Assembly (NCBI GenBank): GCA_964418565.1
Contig: CAYQMB010000001.1
Span: 16,980 to 80,979 of the forward strand
Direction: 5' to 3'
Origin: JAQIBY01 sp964418565
GTDB taxonomy: Bacteria; Bacteroidota; Bacteroidia; Bacteroidales; ML635J-15
DNA length: 64,000 nt
The notes beneath the pieces were generated by a model that saw nothing but the letters and a program-made list of their open reading frames with translations, made no database searches and had not been told where the DNA came from. The position numbers were made by a program, and so were the translations under genes. Numbering within the stretch: position 1 is the first letter of the stretch; every line of letters starts with the position of its first letter. Below are positions 37,006-44,968 of this stretch, one piece after another.

Positions 37006-37036
37006 CAAATTTACACAAGGATTTAATTAATCCAAA
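37006..37036 (-). promoter_or_regulatory. Bacteroidota-type promoter of metK (TTTG-N19-TAAATTTG)
   Basis: Read on the minus strand, TTTG (37036-37033) is 19 nt from a perfect -7 box TAAATTTG (37013-37006), 36 nt before the metK ATG. This is a textbook Bacteroides promoter, in a region that also carries the divergent bactofilin promoter. Confidence 0.7.
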
Positions 37037-37062
37037 TTATTTCACAAATCTAAGCAGAATAC

Positions 37063-37070
37063 TATCTTTG
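37063..37070 (+). promoter_or_regulatory. -7 box TATCTTTG of the bactofilin-atp operon
   Basis: A perfect TAnnTTTG, 24 nt before the bactofilin ATG. The -33 region has no clear TTG. This may be the main promoter for bactofilin, atpZ and the atpB cluster. Confidence 0.5.
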
Positions 37071-37094
37071 CATAAAGCAGTAAAATTAAAAAAA

Positions 37095-37481
37095 ATGGCT
37101 AAAACACAGGAAACAGAAGTAAATCGCCTCAATGTAATTGGGGAAGGAACCACCCTCAACGGGGATATCAAATCTGACGGCGATGTCAGAATTGATGGTT
37201 CTATTACAGGAAACATCACCCTTGAAGGTAAGCTGGTTATTGGTAAAAACGGCACCATAAACGGCGAAATACGTTGTAAAAACAGTGAAGTAAATGGAAC
37301 TGTAGAAGGCAAACTGTTTGTCAGCGAATTACTCAACCTTAAGTCTACCGCTGTCATTAAGGGTGATATTAAAACCAGCAAGCTTGCCATTGAGCCAAAT
37401 GCTGTATTTACCGGCACCTGCAACATGGATGGCGGTCAAAGTGTTAGCACAGTGAAAGATGGAAAATCCAGAAAACAATAA
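37095..37481 (+). CDS. Bactofilin family cytoskeletal protein
   Basis: Small polymer-forming scaffold protein made of a right-handed beta-helix; bactofilins organise envelope or cell-shape machinery on the membrane. 128 residues from ATG 37095; an earlier TTG would lie inside the promoter. The core has the repeating pattern GDIKSDGDVRIDGSITGNI, LEGKLVIGKNGTINGEI, KNSEVNGTVEGKLFV, with a disordered polar tail (SVSTVKDGKSRKQ). Its last 23 nt overlap the start of the atpZ-like gene. Confidence 0.92.
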   Translation: MAKTQETEVNRLNVIGEGTTLNGDIKSDGDVRIDGSITGNITLEGKLVIGKNGTINGEIRCKNSEVNGTVEGKLFVSELLNLKSTAVIKGDIKTSKLAIEPNAVFTGTCNMDGGQSVSTVKDGKSRKQ

Positions 37482-37689
37482 AAAGACTGATCCGTTAAAA
37501 TCCTACGCCCGTTTTTCGGGCATTGTTTTCGAAATGCTTGTCATTATTGGCGGAGGTACCTGGGGAGGCCATGCACTGGATCAATCACGGGATGGTGATT
37601 TCCCCCTTTTTACTGTTATTTTCTCTCTGCTGGCTGTCGGTATTGCGCTTTACCTGGTAATAAAACAGGTGATAAATTTAAATAAATGA
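37459..37689 (+). CDS. AtpZ/AtpI-like small membrane protein of the ATP synthase cluster
   Basis: 76 residues with two predicted membrane helices (GIVFEMLVIIGGGTWGGHALD and FTVIFSLLAVGIALYLVIKQV), the layout of the AtpZ/AtpI family that aids c-ring or F0 assembly or ion supply. Its start overlaps the bactofilin end by 23 nt and its stop overlaps the next gene start by 4 nt, so translation is probably coupled. Confidence 0.8.
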   Translation: MENPENNKKTDPLKSYARFSGIVFEMLVIIGGGTWGGHALDQSRDGDFPLFTVIFSLLAVGIALYLVIKQVINLNK

Positions 37690-38078
37690 AAAACAAAAGC
37701 ATCAGCATAAAATTCTGGCTAAACATCAGCATTCTTGCACTGATTATACTGGCTCTGGAGTTTTTATCCGCATGGCTGATTTATGACAGCCTCCCTGAAC
37801 CTCGTGAAATCATTGGCAATGCATTTCTATATGGCCTTACCGGGCTGTCCTTTAGCGTGTTCCTCAAATTCAAAAACAAGCACCCCGATTATGCCGGCTT
37901 TATTTTCGGCGGCCTCAGCATGGCTAAAATGCTACTTGCTGTAGTTTTTCTTTTACCTGTGTTGTTAAACAGTCATGTTAAAGAACTGTATTTTGTCATA
38001 CAGTTTTTGATAATTTATGTTTTATATTTGTTCTATGAATCGTACGTTCTCATAAAAATGATGCAATCTGAGGGTTGA
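37686..38078 (+). CDS. Small four-helix membrane protein preceding atpB
   Basis: 130 residues with about four membrane spans (around residues 10-33, 45-60, 72-97 and 102-124). I do not recognise a named function; Bacteroidota atp clusters often carry an unassigned small membrane protein here. By place and topology it may correspond to the AtpI role. It overlaps the previous gene by 4 nt (ATGA) and precedes atpB by 63 nt. Confidence 0.75.
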   Translation: MKNKSISIKFWLNISILALIILALEFLSAWLIYDSLPEPREIIGNAFLYGLTGLSFSVFLKFKNKHPDYAGFIFGGLSMAKMLLAVVFLLPVLLNSHVKELYFVIQFLIIYVLYLFYESYVLIKMMQSEG

Positions 38079-38141
38079 TTTACGAATAGCAATGCAATCC
38101 CATATTTTTTTTATTTGATTTTTTTTTAGCACTTTTGATGA

Positions 38142-39245
38142 ATGATGAGTTGGAGTTATAAAATAGCATTTTTTCTGGCATTACTACTTACACCTGCCTT
38201 TGTAATGGCTGAAGAAGAGCCAATTGAAGACATCCATGTTGATGATGAGGAGTTTGACGTTACCGAAATGGTATTTGACCATATTATGGATAGTCACTCC
38301 TGGCATATCCTTGATTATACAGATAATTCCGGTCACAAACATCCGGTAAGCATACCGCTTCCGGTGATTCTTTATCACAATGGAGATTTGGACGTGTTTA
38401 TGTCATCAGCGTTTGACCATGGTCATGCAACAGTTAAGAAAGGCGATAAATATTATTTTCTCCATGAAGGTGACATTTACCTTACTGATGCAGACGGCAA
38501 TCTCCATCATAAAACAAATGAAGAAACAGGAAAAACTGTAATCACCAACGAAAAACCACTGGATCTTTCCATAACCAAAAATGCTGCAGCCATGATTATA
38601 TCAGCATTATTTTTGATGCTGATTTTTATACCGGTAGCCCGTGCTTACAAAAAAAGGCCAGGCAAACCAGCCGGGCTGCAAAGTTTTATGGAGCCCTTGT
38701 TTCTCTTTATCAGGGATGATATTGCCAAACCCAACATTGGTGAAAAATATGAGAAATACCTTCCCTATATAATGACAGTTTTCTTTTTCATTCTGATAAA
38801 CAATCTGTTGGGTCTGGTACCTTTTTTCCCGGGAGGAGCTAATGTGACTGGGAACATTGCAGTTACCGGTACATTGGCAGCATTTACCCTTGTCATTACC
38901 AATGTAAGCGGATCCAAACAATACTGGAAGCATATATTTGCAACCCCCGGACTACCATTTTGGTTGTATCCGATTATGATACCTGTAGAACTGATTGGCA
39001 TCATCACAAAACCCTTTGCCCTTATGGTACGTTTGTTTGCAAACATTACCGCAGGGCACATCATTGTGCTGAGCCTGGTTTCCCTGATATTTATTTTTAA
39101 AACGGCTCTGATGGGCTTCGTTTCTGTTCCCTTTGTTCTGTTTATGGACATACTGGAAATCCTCGTTGCTGTCATTCAGGCTTATATATTTGCATTGCTG
39201 TCGGCCCTGTTTATCGGACTGGCACTTGAAAATGATCACGATTAA
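38142..39245 (+). CDS. atpB: F-type ATP synthase subunit a
   Basis: Membrane subunit of F0 that provides the proton half-channels. 367 residues, about 100 longer than E. coli subunit a. An N-terminal signal-like segment (IAFFLALLLTPAFVMA) leads into a roughly 115-residue acidic, His-containing region (VFDHIMDSHSWHILDY, HGHATVKKGD) before the first core helix near 145. The essential Arg is in LMVRLFANITAGHII. The extension would face the periplasm; I believe it is common in this phylum. First structural gene of the atpBEFHAG group. Confidence 0.95.
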   Translation: MMSWSYKIAFFLALLLTPAFVMAEEEPIEDIHVDDEEFDVTEMVFDHIMDSHSWHILDYTDNSGHKHPVSIPLPVILYHNGDLDVFMSSAFDHGHATVKKGDKYYFLHEGDIYLTDADGNLHHKTNEETGKTVITNEKPLDLSITKNAAAMIISALFLMLIFIPVARAYKKRPGKPAGLQSFMEPLFLFIRDDIAKPNIGEKYEKYLPYIMTVFFFILINNLLGLVPFFPGGANVTGNIAVTGTLAAFTLVITNVSGSKQYWKHIFATPGLPFWLYPIMIPVELIGIITKPFALMVRLFANITAGHIIVLSLVSLIFIFKTALMGFVSVPFVLFMDILEILVAVIQAYIFALLSALFIGLALENDHD

Positions 39246-39275
39246 GAACTTTATGTTTCATTTAAACTATATATT

Positions 39276-39479
39276 ATGGTACAATTAGCAGCAATAGGTG
39301 CCGGTATTGCAGTGATAGGAGCTGCAATCGGTATCGGAAGAATTGGCGGCCAGGCAATGGATGCCATTGCACGTCAGCCAGAAGCAGCAGGCAAAATCCA
39401 GACAGCTATGATTATTTCAGCTGCCCTGATTGAGGGTGTTTCCCTCTTCGCTGTCGTAGTATCTTTGCTTGTCGCGTAA
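39276..39479 (+). CDS. atpE: F-type ATP synthase subunit c
   Basis: Proteolipid that forms the rotating c-ring. 67 residues in two hydrophobic helices joined by the polar loop ARQPEA. The ion-binding carboxylate is E53 in ALIEGVSLF. The residue after it is Gly, not Ser or Thr, and helix 1 lacks the Gln of sodium-type rings, so proton coupling is inferred. A strong hairpin separates it from atpF. Confidence 0.95.
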   Translation: MVQLAAIGAGIAVIGAAIGIGRIGGQAMDAIARQPEAAGKIQTAMIISAALIEGVSLFAVVVSLLVA

Positions 39480-39487
39480 GTTTTTTT

Positions 39488-39520
39488 ATGTTTTCCGCAG
39501 CGGTTGGCTGCGGAAAACAT
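39488..39520 (+). promoter_or_regulatory. Perfect 14-bp hairpin between atpE and atpF
   Basis: ATGTTTTCCGCAGC pairs perfectly with GCTGCGGAAAACAT around a 5-nt loop, starting 9 nt after the atpE stop and ending 25 nt before the atpF ATG. No T run follows. It could protect the upstream atpE mRNA or partly attenuate downstream expression, suiting the need for many c subunits per complex. Confidence 0.75.
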
Positions 39521-39545
39521 GTTTAACATTAAAAATACGCAAATT

Positions 39546-40040
39546 ATGGATCTCATTACTCCAGGATTAGGATTGATCGTTTGGACAACGCTTGTCTTTT
39601 TGATTCTTCTTGTCGTGCTCGGAAAATTCGCATGGAAGCCAATCAACCAGGCCATCAACAAACGGAACGAATCCATTGATAAAGCCCTGAATCAGGCTGA
39701 AAAAGCCCGTGAGGATATTAAAAACCTGAAATCTGAACAGGACAAAATCATCAATGATGCTAAGCAAGAGCGTGATGGCATTCTTAAAGAAGCCAAAGAC
39801 ATGCGCGAAGAAATGGTTGCCAAAGCTAAGGAAGAAACCAACTTGATGGTGGATAAAATGAAAGCTGAAGCCAGGCATGATATTGACAATCAAAAACAAC
39901 AGGCTCTTGGTGAAATTAAAGATCAGATGGCCGACTTGTCAATATCAATCGCTGAGCATTTGTTGAAAGAAGAACTCAAGGATAAGAAAAAACAAAACAC
40001 ATTGGTTGAACAGCTCCTTGACGATGTAAAACTAAATTAA
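39546..40040 (+). CDS. atpF: F-type ATP synthase subunit b
   Basis: Peripheral stalk subunit with one N-terminal membrane helix (GLGLIVWTTLVFLILLVVL) and a long charged coiled coil (residues 35-140) reaching F1. 164 residues from ATG 39546, where MDLITPGLGL matches the family start; an upstream codon at 39504 would fall within the hairpin. Confidence 0.95.
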   Translation: MDLITPGLGLIVWTTLVFLILLVVLGKFAWKPINQAINKRNESIDKALNQAEKAREDIKNLKSEQDKIINDAKQERDGILKEAKDMREEMVAKAKEETNLMVDKMKAEARHDIDNQKQQALGEIKDQMADLSISIAEHLLKEELKDKKKQNTLVEQLLDDVKLN

Positions 40041-40053
40041 CTGCAGTGAAATT

Positions 40054-40602
40054 ATGGATCAGAGCCGAATAGCTGTCAGATATGCACGCGCTGCCTTTGA
40101 ACTTGCACAGGAGCAGAACAAACTCGATGTGCTGGTTGAAGATATGCGTCACCTGAATAAGCTGTTCAGTGATAACAGCGACCTGCTTCAGTTCTTTGAC
40201 AATCCTGTAATTAAAAAATCAGAGAAGCTGAAAACAGTTAATAAGCTGTTCACTGACAATTTGAACGATTTCAGTGTGAATTTCATCCGGCTGATTGTTC
40301 AACACCACAGGGAAAAACAAATACAGGCAATATGCCGCCGTATTGACAGCCTCTATAAAACGCATAAAGGCATTCAGTCACTTGAAATTCGCTCTGCAGA
40401 CAAACTGGATGACAAAAGCAGGAAAAAACTTTCTGAAAGCGTTAAATCCGCACTGGGAGCAAAAGAAATCGAACTCAAAGAAACCGTGGACAATGAACTT
40501 ATCGGAGGCTTTGTCCTTCGCACGGATGATTTACAATACGACGCCAGCATAAAAACACAGCTGGATAAATTAAAACGACATTTTAAAGAAACATTACTTT
40601 GA
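40054..40602 (+). CDS. atpH: F-type ATP synthase subunit delta
   Basis: Links the b stalk to the top of F1. 182 residues, with the family-typical N-terminus IAVRYARAAFELA and a C-terminal IGGFVLRTDDLQYDASI motif, where G-G-F is conserved. Spaced 13 nt after atpF and 17 nt before atpA. Confidence 0.94.
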   Translation: MDQSRIAVRYARAAFELAQEQNKLDVLVEDMRHLNKLFSDNSDLLQFFDNPVIKKSEKLKTVNKLFTDNLNDFSVNFIRLIVQHHREKQIQAICRRIDSLYKTHKGIQSLEIRSADKLDDKSRKKLSESVKSALGAKEIELKETVDNELIGGFVLRTDDLQYDASIKTQLDKLKRHFKETLL

Positions 40603-40619
40603 TTAAATCACGTTAAGAT

Positions 40620-42200
40620 ATGGCTCAGATTAACCCGGCAGAAGTATCAAAAATTTTGAAACAGCAACTCAGCGGACATGATGTTGACGCTGAACTGCAA
40701 GAAGTTGGAACCGTCCTGGAAGTTGGAGACGGCATTGCCCGACTGTATGGCTTAACCAAAGTACAGGCAAACGAACTGATTGAATTTGAAAACGGCGTGA
40801 AGGGCATCGTGCTTAATATTGAAGAAGACAATATCGGTGTTGTGTTGCTCGGTCCTTCTGAAGGCATTAAGGAAGGCGATTCAGCAAAACGCACCAAACG
40901 CATTTCTTCTATCAAAGTGGGTGAAAACATGATGGGCCGCGTTGTCAACACCCTTGGTGAACCCATCGACGGTAAAGGCCCGATTAAAGGAGAATCCTTT
41001 GACATGCCGCTTGAGCGTAAAGCTCCGGGGGTAATTTACAGACAGCCCGTGAATGAACCGCTGCAAACCGGTATAAAAGCCATTGACGCTATGACACCGA
41101 TTGGCCGTGGCCAGCGAGAGCTCATCATTGGCGATCGCCAGACCGGTAAAACAGCCATTACCATTGATACCATCATCAATCAACGTGAAAATTACGAAAA
41201 CGGCGAACCGGTATTCTGCATATACGTTGCTATCGGCCAGAAAGGCTCAACAGTAGCCAGCATTGCAGCTACGCTTGAAGAACATGGTGCTATGGATTAC
41301 ACATGTATCGTAGCAGCCAACGCTTCTGACCCTGCAGCGCTGCAGTATTATGCCCCGTATGCAGGTGCCGCTATTGGTGAATATTACCGTGATACAGGCC
41401 GTTCTGCCCTTATCGTTTATGATGATTTATCAAAGCAGGCTGTTTCATACCGTGAGGTATCGCTTCTGCTCAGGCGCCCGCCCGGCCGCGAAGCTTATCC
41501 GGGAGATGTATTCTACCTGCACTCCCGTTTGCTCGAAAGAGCCTCCAAGATCATTGAATCAGACGATATAGCCAAACAAATGAATGATGTCCCCGAACCC
41601 TTAAAAGACAAAGTAAAAGGTGGCGGTTCGCTGACAGCATTACCCATCATTGAAACCCAGGCAGGCGATGTTTCTGCTTACATTCCCACCAACGTTATTT
41701 CCATTACGGATGGCCAGATTTTCCTGGATTCTGACTTGTTCAACTCCGGTGTCAGGCCTGCAATTAACGTTGGTATATCTGTATCACGTGTAGGTGGTAA
41801 CGCTCAGGTGAAAGCGATGAAAAAGGTTGCCAGCCCGCTGAAAACGGCACAGGCACAATTCCGTGAACTTGAGGCTTTTGCAAAATTCGGTTCTGATCTT
41901 GATAAAGCCACCCTCGCAACCATTGATGCTGGTCGCAAAAACGTTCAGATACTGAAGCAACCTCAGTATTCCCCAATGAAAGTGGCTGATCAGATTGCCA
42001 TTATTTTTGCAGGTGTAAATAAAATGCTCAGAAATGTTCCGGAAGACAAGGTTAAAGATTTTGAAGAAGCCTTCCTGGAACACATGAACATGAAGCATAA
42101 AGATGTACTCAAGCAATTAGCAGAAGGGAAATACACAGATGAAATCAAAGAAACCCTGACTACCGTTGCTAAGGATATACGGACACAATTTGAAAAATAA
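40620..42200 (+). CDS. atpA: F-type ATP synthase subunit alpha
   Basis: Non-catalytic nucleotide-binding F1 subunit. 526 residues. Walker A is GDRQTGKTAI near residue 170, preceded by the conserved IDAMTPIGRGQREL. The motif PAINVGISVSRVGG near 380 contains the ATP synthase alpha/beta signature, and the essential Arg lies in SVSRVG. It is followed by atpG after 6 nt. The beta subunit that completes F1 is 7 kb away. Confidence 0.97.
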   Translation: MAQINPAEVSKILKQQLSGHDVDAELQEVGTVLEVGDGIARLYGLTKVQANELIEFENGVKGIVLNIEEDNIGVVLLGPSEGIKEGDSAKRTKRISSIKVGENMMGRVVNTLGEPIDGKGPIKGESFDMPLERKAPGVIYRQPVNEPLQTGIKAIDAMTPIGRGQRELIIGDRQTGKTAITIDTIINQRENYENGEPVFCIYVAIGQKGSTVASIAATLEEHGAMDYTCIVAANASDPAALQYYAPYAGAAIGEYYRDTGRSALIVYDDLSKQAVSYREVSLLLRRPPGREAYPGDVFYLHSRLLERASKIIESDDIAKQMNDVPEPLKDKVKGGGSLTALPIIETQAGDVSAYIPTNVISITDGQIFLDSDLFNSGVRPAINVGISVSRVGGNAQVKAMKKVASPLKTAQAQFRELEAFAKFGSDLDKATLATIDAGRKNVQILKQPQYSPMKVADQIAIIFAGVNKMLRNVPEDKVKDFEEAFLEHMNMKHKDVLKQLAEGKYTDEIKETLTTVAKDIRTQFEK

Positions 42201-42206
42201 TTTTGA

Positions 42207-43067
42207 ATGGCCAATTTAAAAGAAATACGAAGTCGAATCAGCTCCGTAAAATCAACGCGGCAAATTACCAGTGCCATGAAAATGGTATCGGCAGCCAAAT
42301 TGCGGAAGGCTCAGAATCGTATTGAGCAGCTCAGGCCATACGCTGATCAACTAAAGCATATATTGTCTTATGTCGGTCAGAGCATGGCTGAAGACAAAGA
42401 TTTTGTCTATTCCCGTCAACGCCCGGTAAAAAATGTCATGATTGTCATGATATCTTCAAACAAAGGCCTATGCGGGAGCTTTAATGCTAATGTTGTAAAG
42501 CGCACCATTAGTGAAATTCAGGATAGCTATCAGGATGCCAATGTTGATATTTTTGCTATTGGCAGCAAAGCTGCCGAGATATCAAAAAAACATAACTTTA
42601 ACATTGTCAAAAAAGAAACTGAGATTTTTGATGAACTCAGCTTTGAAACGGCATCAGAAATTGCCGGTAACCTGATGCGGGATTTTGTCAATGAAAAATA
42701 CGATAAAATTATCTGTATTTACAACAGCTTCGTTAATGCAGCAGCACAACGCTTAAAGGCTGAGCAGTTTTTACCTGTCGAAATTTCAGAAGAGGAGAAA
42801 GAAAGCTCAAATTATATTTTTGAGCCGGACAAGAGCACGATAACCCGGGATTTAATTCCCCGGTCGCTTAAAACGCAGTTTTTCAAAGCCTTGCTTGACT
42901 CCAATGCATCCGAACACGGGGCACGCATGACATCCATGCAGCAGGCAACAGACAATGCCACGGATCTGCTTGAAGATATCACCCTGCAATACAACAAGGC
43001 CCGTCAATCAGCAATTACCAATGAGATTCTGGAAATTGTCAGTGGTGCCAATGCATTAAAAGGTTAA
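42207..43067 (+). CDS. atpG: F-type ATP synthase subunit gamma
   Basis: Central rotating shaft of F1. 286 residues, with the N-terminal helix KEIRSRISSVKSTRQITSAMKMVSAAKLRKA and the C-terminal signature ITNEILEIVSGANAL, both diagnostic. Last gene of this cluster; a terminator follows directly. Confidence 0.96.
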   Translation: MANLKEIRSRISSVKSTRQITSAMKMVSAAKLRKAQNRIEQLRPYADQLKHILSYVGQSMAEDKDFVYSRQRPVKNVMIVMISSNKGLCGSFNANVVKRTISEIQDSYQDANVDIFAIGSKAAEISKKHNFNIVKKETEIFDELSFETASEIAGNLMRDFVNEKYDKIICIYNSFVNAAAQRLKAEQFLPVEISEEEKESSNYIFEPDKSTITRDLIPRSLKTQFFKALLDSNASEHGARMTSMQQATDNATDLLEDITLQYNKARQSAITNEILEIVSGANALKG

Positions 43068-43088
43068 TAAGATTTGTTTTAATACATG

Positions 43089-43120
43089 GCCGTTGCGGAA
43101 AACTGCAGCGGCTTTTTTTT
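43089..43120 (+). terminator. Terminator after atpG
   Basis: GCCGTTGC pairs with GCAGCGGC (8 bp, one G-T) around an 8-nt loop, then eight T. It reaches the stop codon of the convergent phosphate transporter gene. Confidence 0.85.
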
Positions 43121-44801
43121 AGTCGGTAAGAGCCTGCGAAACATTGATAATGTGATCACCAATATTTTCAGACACAGAAACCATATCCAGAAACAACACA
43201 CCCGCCTGATATCGGTATTCTTTCTTTTTGACATCATCAATGGTTGAATCTTTCAACGAATTTCTGCAATCGTTAATATTGTTTTCAAGATCATATGCCA
43301 GATTCATATCCACTCTTTTTCCTTCCAGCCCTGCATGCAGGTTTTTCTGCATATGATCAAATGCCGCATCAACACGATTGAATATGTCACTAATCTGATC
43401 CCGCAGTTCCGGGGTAAACCACACCCGGTTTTCTGATTTTCGTTTCAGGATGCGGCCAAGGTTATAACAGTTATCAGCAATGCTTTCAATATTATCACTG
43501 ATTTTAAGCATGGAGCGGATTTTCCGGCTTGCGCTGATGGACAAATCGGTTTCAGATAGCTGACTCAGATAGTTTGCAATTTCAGCCTCATTCTCATCCA
43601 TCTGGTTTTCCATAATCTCCAGCTCTTCAAAAAGATTTTGAATCTTTGTCGGGTTCGTTTCCTTAAACATGTGCCCAACAAGCCGATACATATCATAAGC
43701 CTGGTCAGTATAATTGTTGACTTCTTTGCGCACCTGAAGCATTGACATCTCCGAGGTAGAAAGTAAACCAGTGGTAATAAATTTCAGACCGGATTTTCTG
43801 CCTTTTCTTTCAGGAAATATGTTGTCGATTATTCTGACATAGGCTTTGATAAACCAAACCATAATCAGCACATTAATACCATTAAACAATGTATGAAAAA
43901 CAGAAAGTCCAATCGGCACCACCAATATGTCCGTTGCAGGTGAACTCCCCTGAAGATGGGTTGCAATCCAGTCGCTGGCATCTACCAGGGATGAAAAGAA
44001 TACACTGACAATAACAGCCCCCATAAGGTTAAAGACAAAATGAGCAAGTGCAGCCTTTCTGGCCTGAATATTTGCAACCAGGGCAGCTACATTTGCAGTA
44101 ACCGTAGTGCCGATATTGCTTCCGATAATCATAGCGGCTCCCATCTCAAAACCAATCCAGCCATTGCCACACATAACAAGGATCAGAGCCAGCACTGCAC
44201 TTGACGACTGTACAATAAGTGTAACAACAAGACCGGCAATGATAAACAACCACAGGTTGGCCAGGCCACTACCGGTATATTGCTTAAGAAATGCAAGCAC
44301 TTCCGGATTGTTATGAATATCGGGGATGGCAATTTTTAAAAAATCCAGACCAAGAAATAGCAGAGAAAAACCAAAAAGTACTTCTCCCCATGAACGTAGG
44401 TTTTTTCGCCGCGAAAACAATAAGGGAAAACTTACGGCAATAAGAGGCAGGCACAAGCTTCCAATTTCAATTTTAAAACCCAGAAGGGTAATTATCCATG
44501 TGGTAATGGTCGTTCCGATATTAGCTCCCAGAATAAGGGATATGCTCTCAGTAAGACTAAGCAAGCCCGCATTCACAAAGGAGATAAACATAACCGTACT
44601 GGCTGAGGAAGACTGAATAACTGCAGTAATCAACAATCCCGATAAAATGCCGGTGAAATAGTTCTTAGTCATCTTGCGCAAAACACGACGCAAGCGCTCA
44701 CCCGCAACTTTCTGCATGGCTTCACTAAGCAGACGCATGCCATACAGGAAAATCACAATGGCTCCCAGCATTTTCAATATGTGCAACAAACCAAAATCCA
44801 T
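43119..44801 (-). CDS. Na+/phosphate cotransporter, NptA/YjbB family
   Basis: Sodium-linked phosphate carrier of the inner membrane. 560 residues from the ATG at 44801 (MDFGLLHILKMLGAI); a start 18 codons earlier is possible. The two inverted halves each carry the substrate motif: VIQSSSASTVMF near 62-73 and IVQSSSAVLALI near 180-190. The C-terminal 190 residues are a PhoU-like helical domain (VRKEVNNYTDQAYDMYRLVG onward). It is divergent from a second phosphate transporter of a different family. Confidence 0.93.
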   Translation of the reverse strand: MDFGLLHILKMLGAIVIFLYGMRLLSEAMQKVAGERLRRVLRKMTKNYFTGILSGLLITAVIQSSSASTVMFISFVNAGLLSLTESISLILGANIGTTITTWIITLLGFKIEIGSLCLPLIAVSFPLLFSRRKNLRSWGEVLFGFSLLFLGLDFLKIAIPDIHNNPEVLAFLKQYTGSGLANLWLFIIAGLVVTLIVQSSSAVLALILVMCGNGWIGFEMGAAMIIGSNIGTTVTANVAALVANIQARKAALAHFVFNLMGAVIVSVFFSSLVDASDWIATHLQGSSPATDILVVPIGLSVFHTLFNGINVLIMVWFIKAYVRIIDNIFPERKGRKSGLKFITTGLLSTSEMSMLQVRKEVNNYTDQAYDMYRLVGHMFKETNPTKIQNLFEELEIMENQMDENEAEIANYLSQLSETDLSISASRKIRSMLKISDNIESIADNCYNLGRILKRKSENRVWFTPELRDQISDIFNRVDAAFDHMQKNLHAGLEGKRVDMNLAYDLENNINDCRNSLKDSTIDDVKKKEYRYQAGVLFLDMVSVSENIGDHIINVSQALTD

Positions 44802-44938
44802 ACTCGTCCGGATGACTTGCAATGATACACAAGTTGTTGCTGATAAAACATACATTCAGGTTAAGAAAATGTAAAGTCGCATAAATGAAACAACGCCAGA
44901 ATTAACGTTAAGTTAACACATCGCGTTATCTATAATTT

Positions 44939-44946
44939 TAAGTTTG
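44939..44946 (+). promoter_or_regulatory. -7 box TAAGTTTG of the PiT transporter gene
   Basis: A perfect TAnnTTTG, 22 nt before the ATG at 44969. No clear -33 box. It lies in the gap between two divergent phosphate transporter genes, so joint control is plausible. Confidence 0.5.
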
Positions 44947-44968
44947 CTACACAACATAAACGATAGCA

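Noticed and set aside
39276..39479. Sodium-type c-ring
   Set aside because: The Gln in helix 1 and the Ser/Thr after the carboxylate that mark sodium binding are replaced (Ile and Gly), so a proton ring is more likely.
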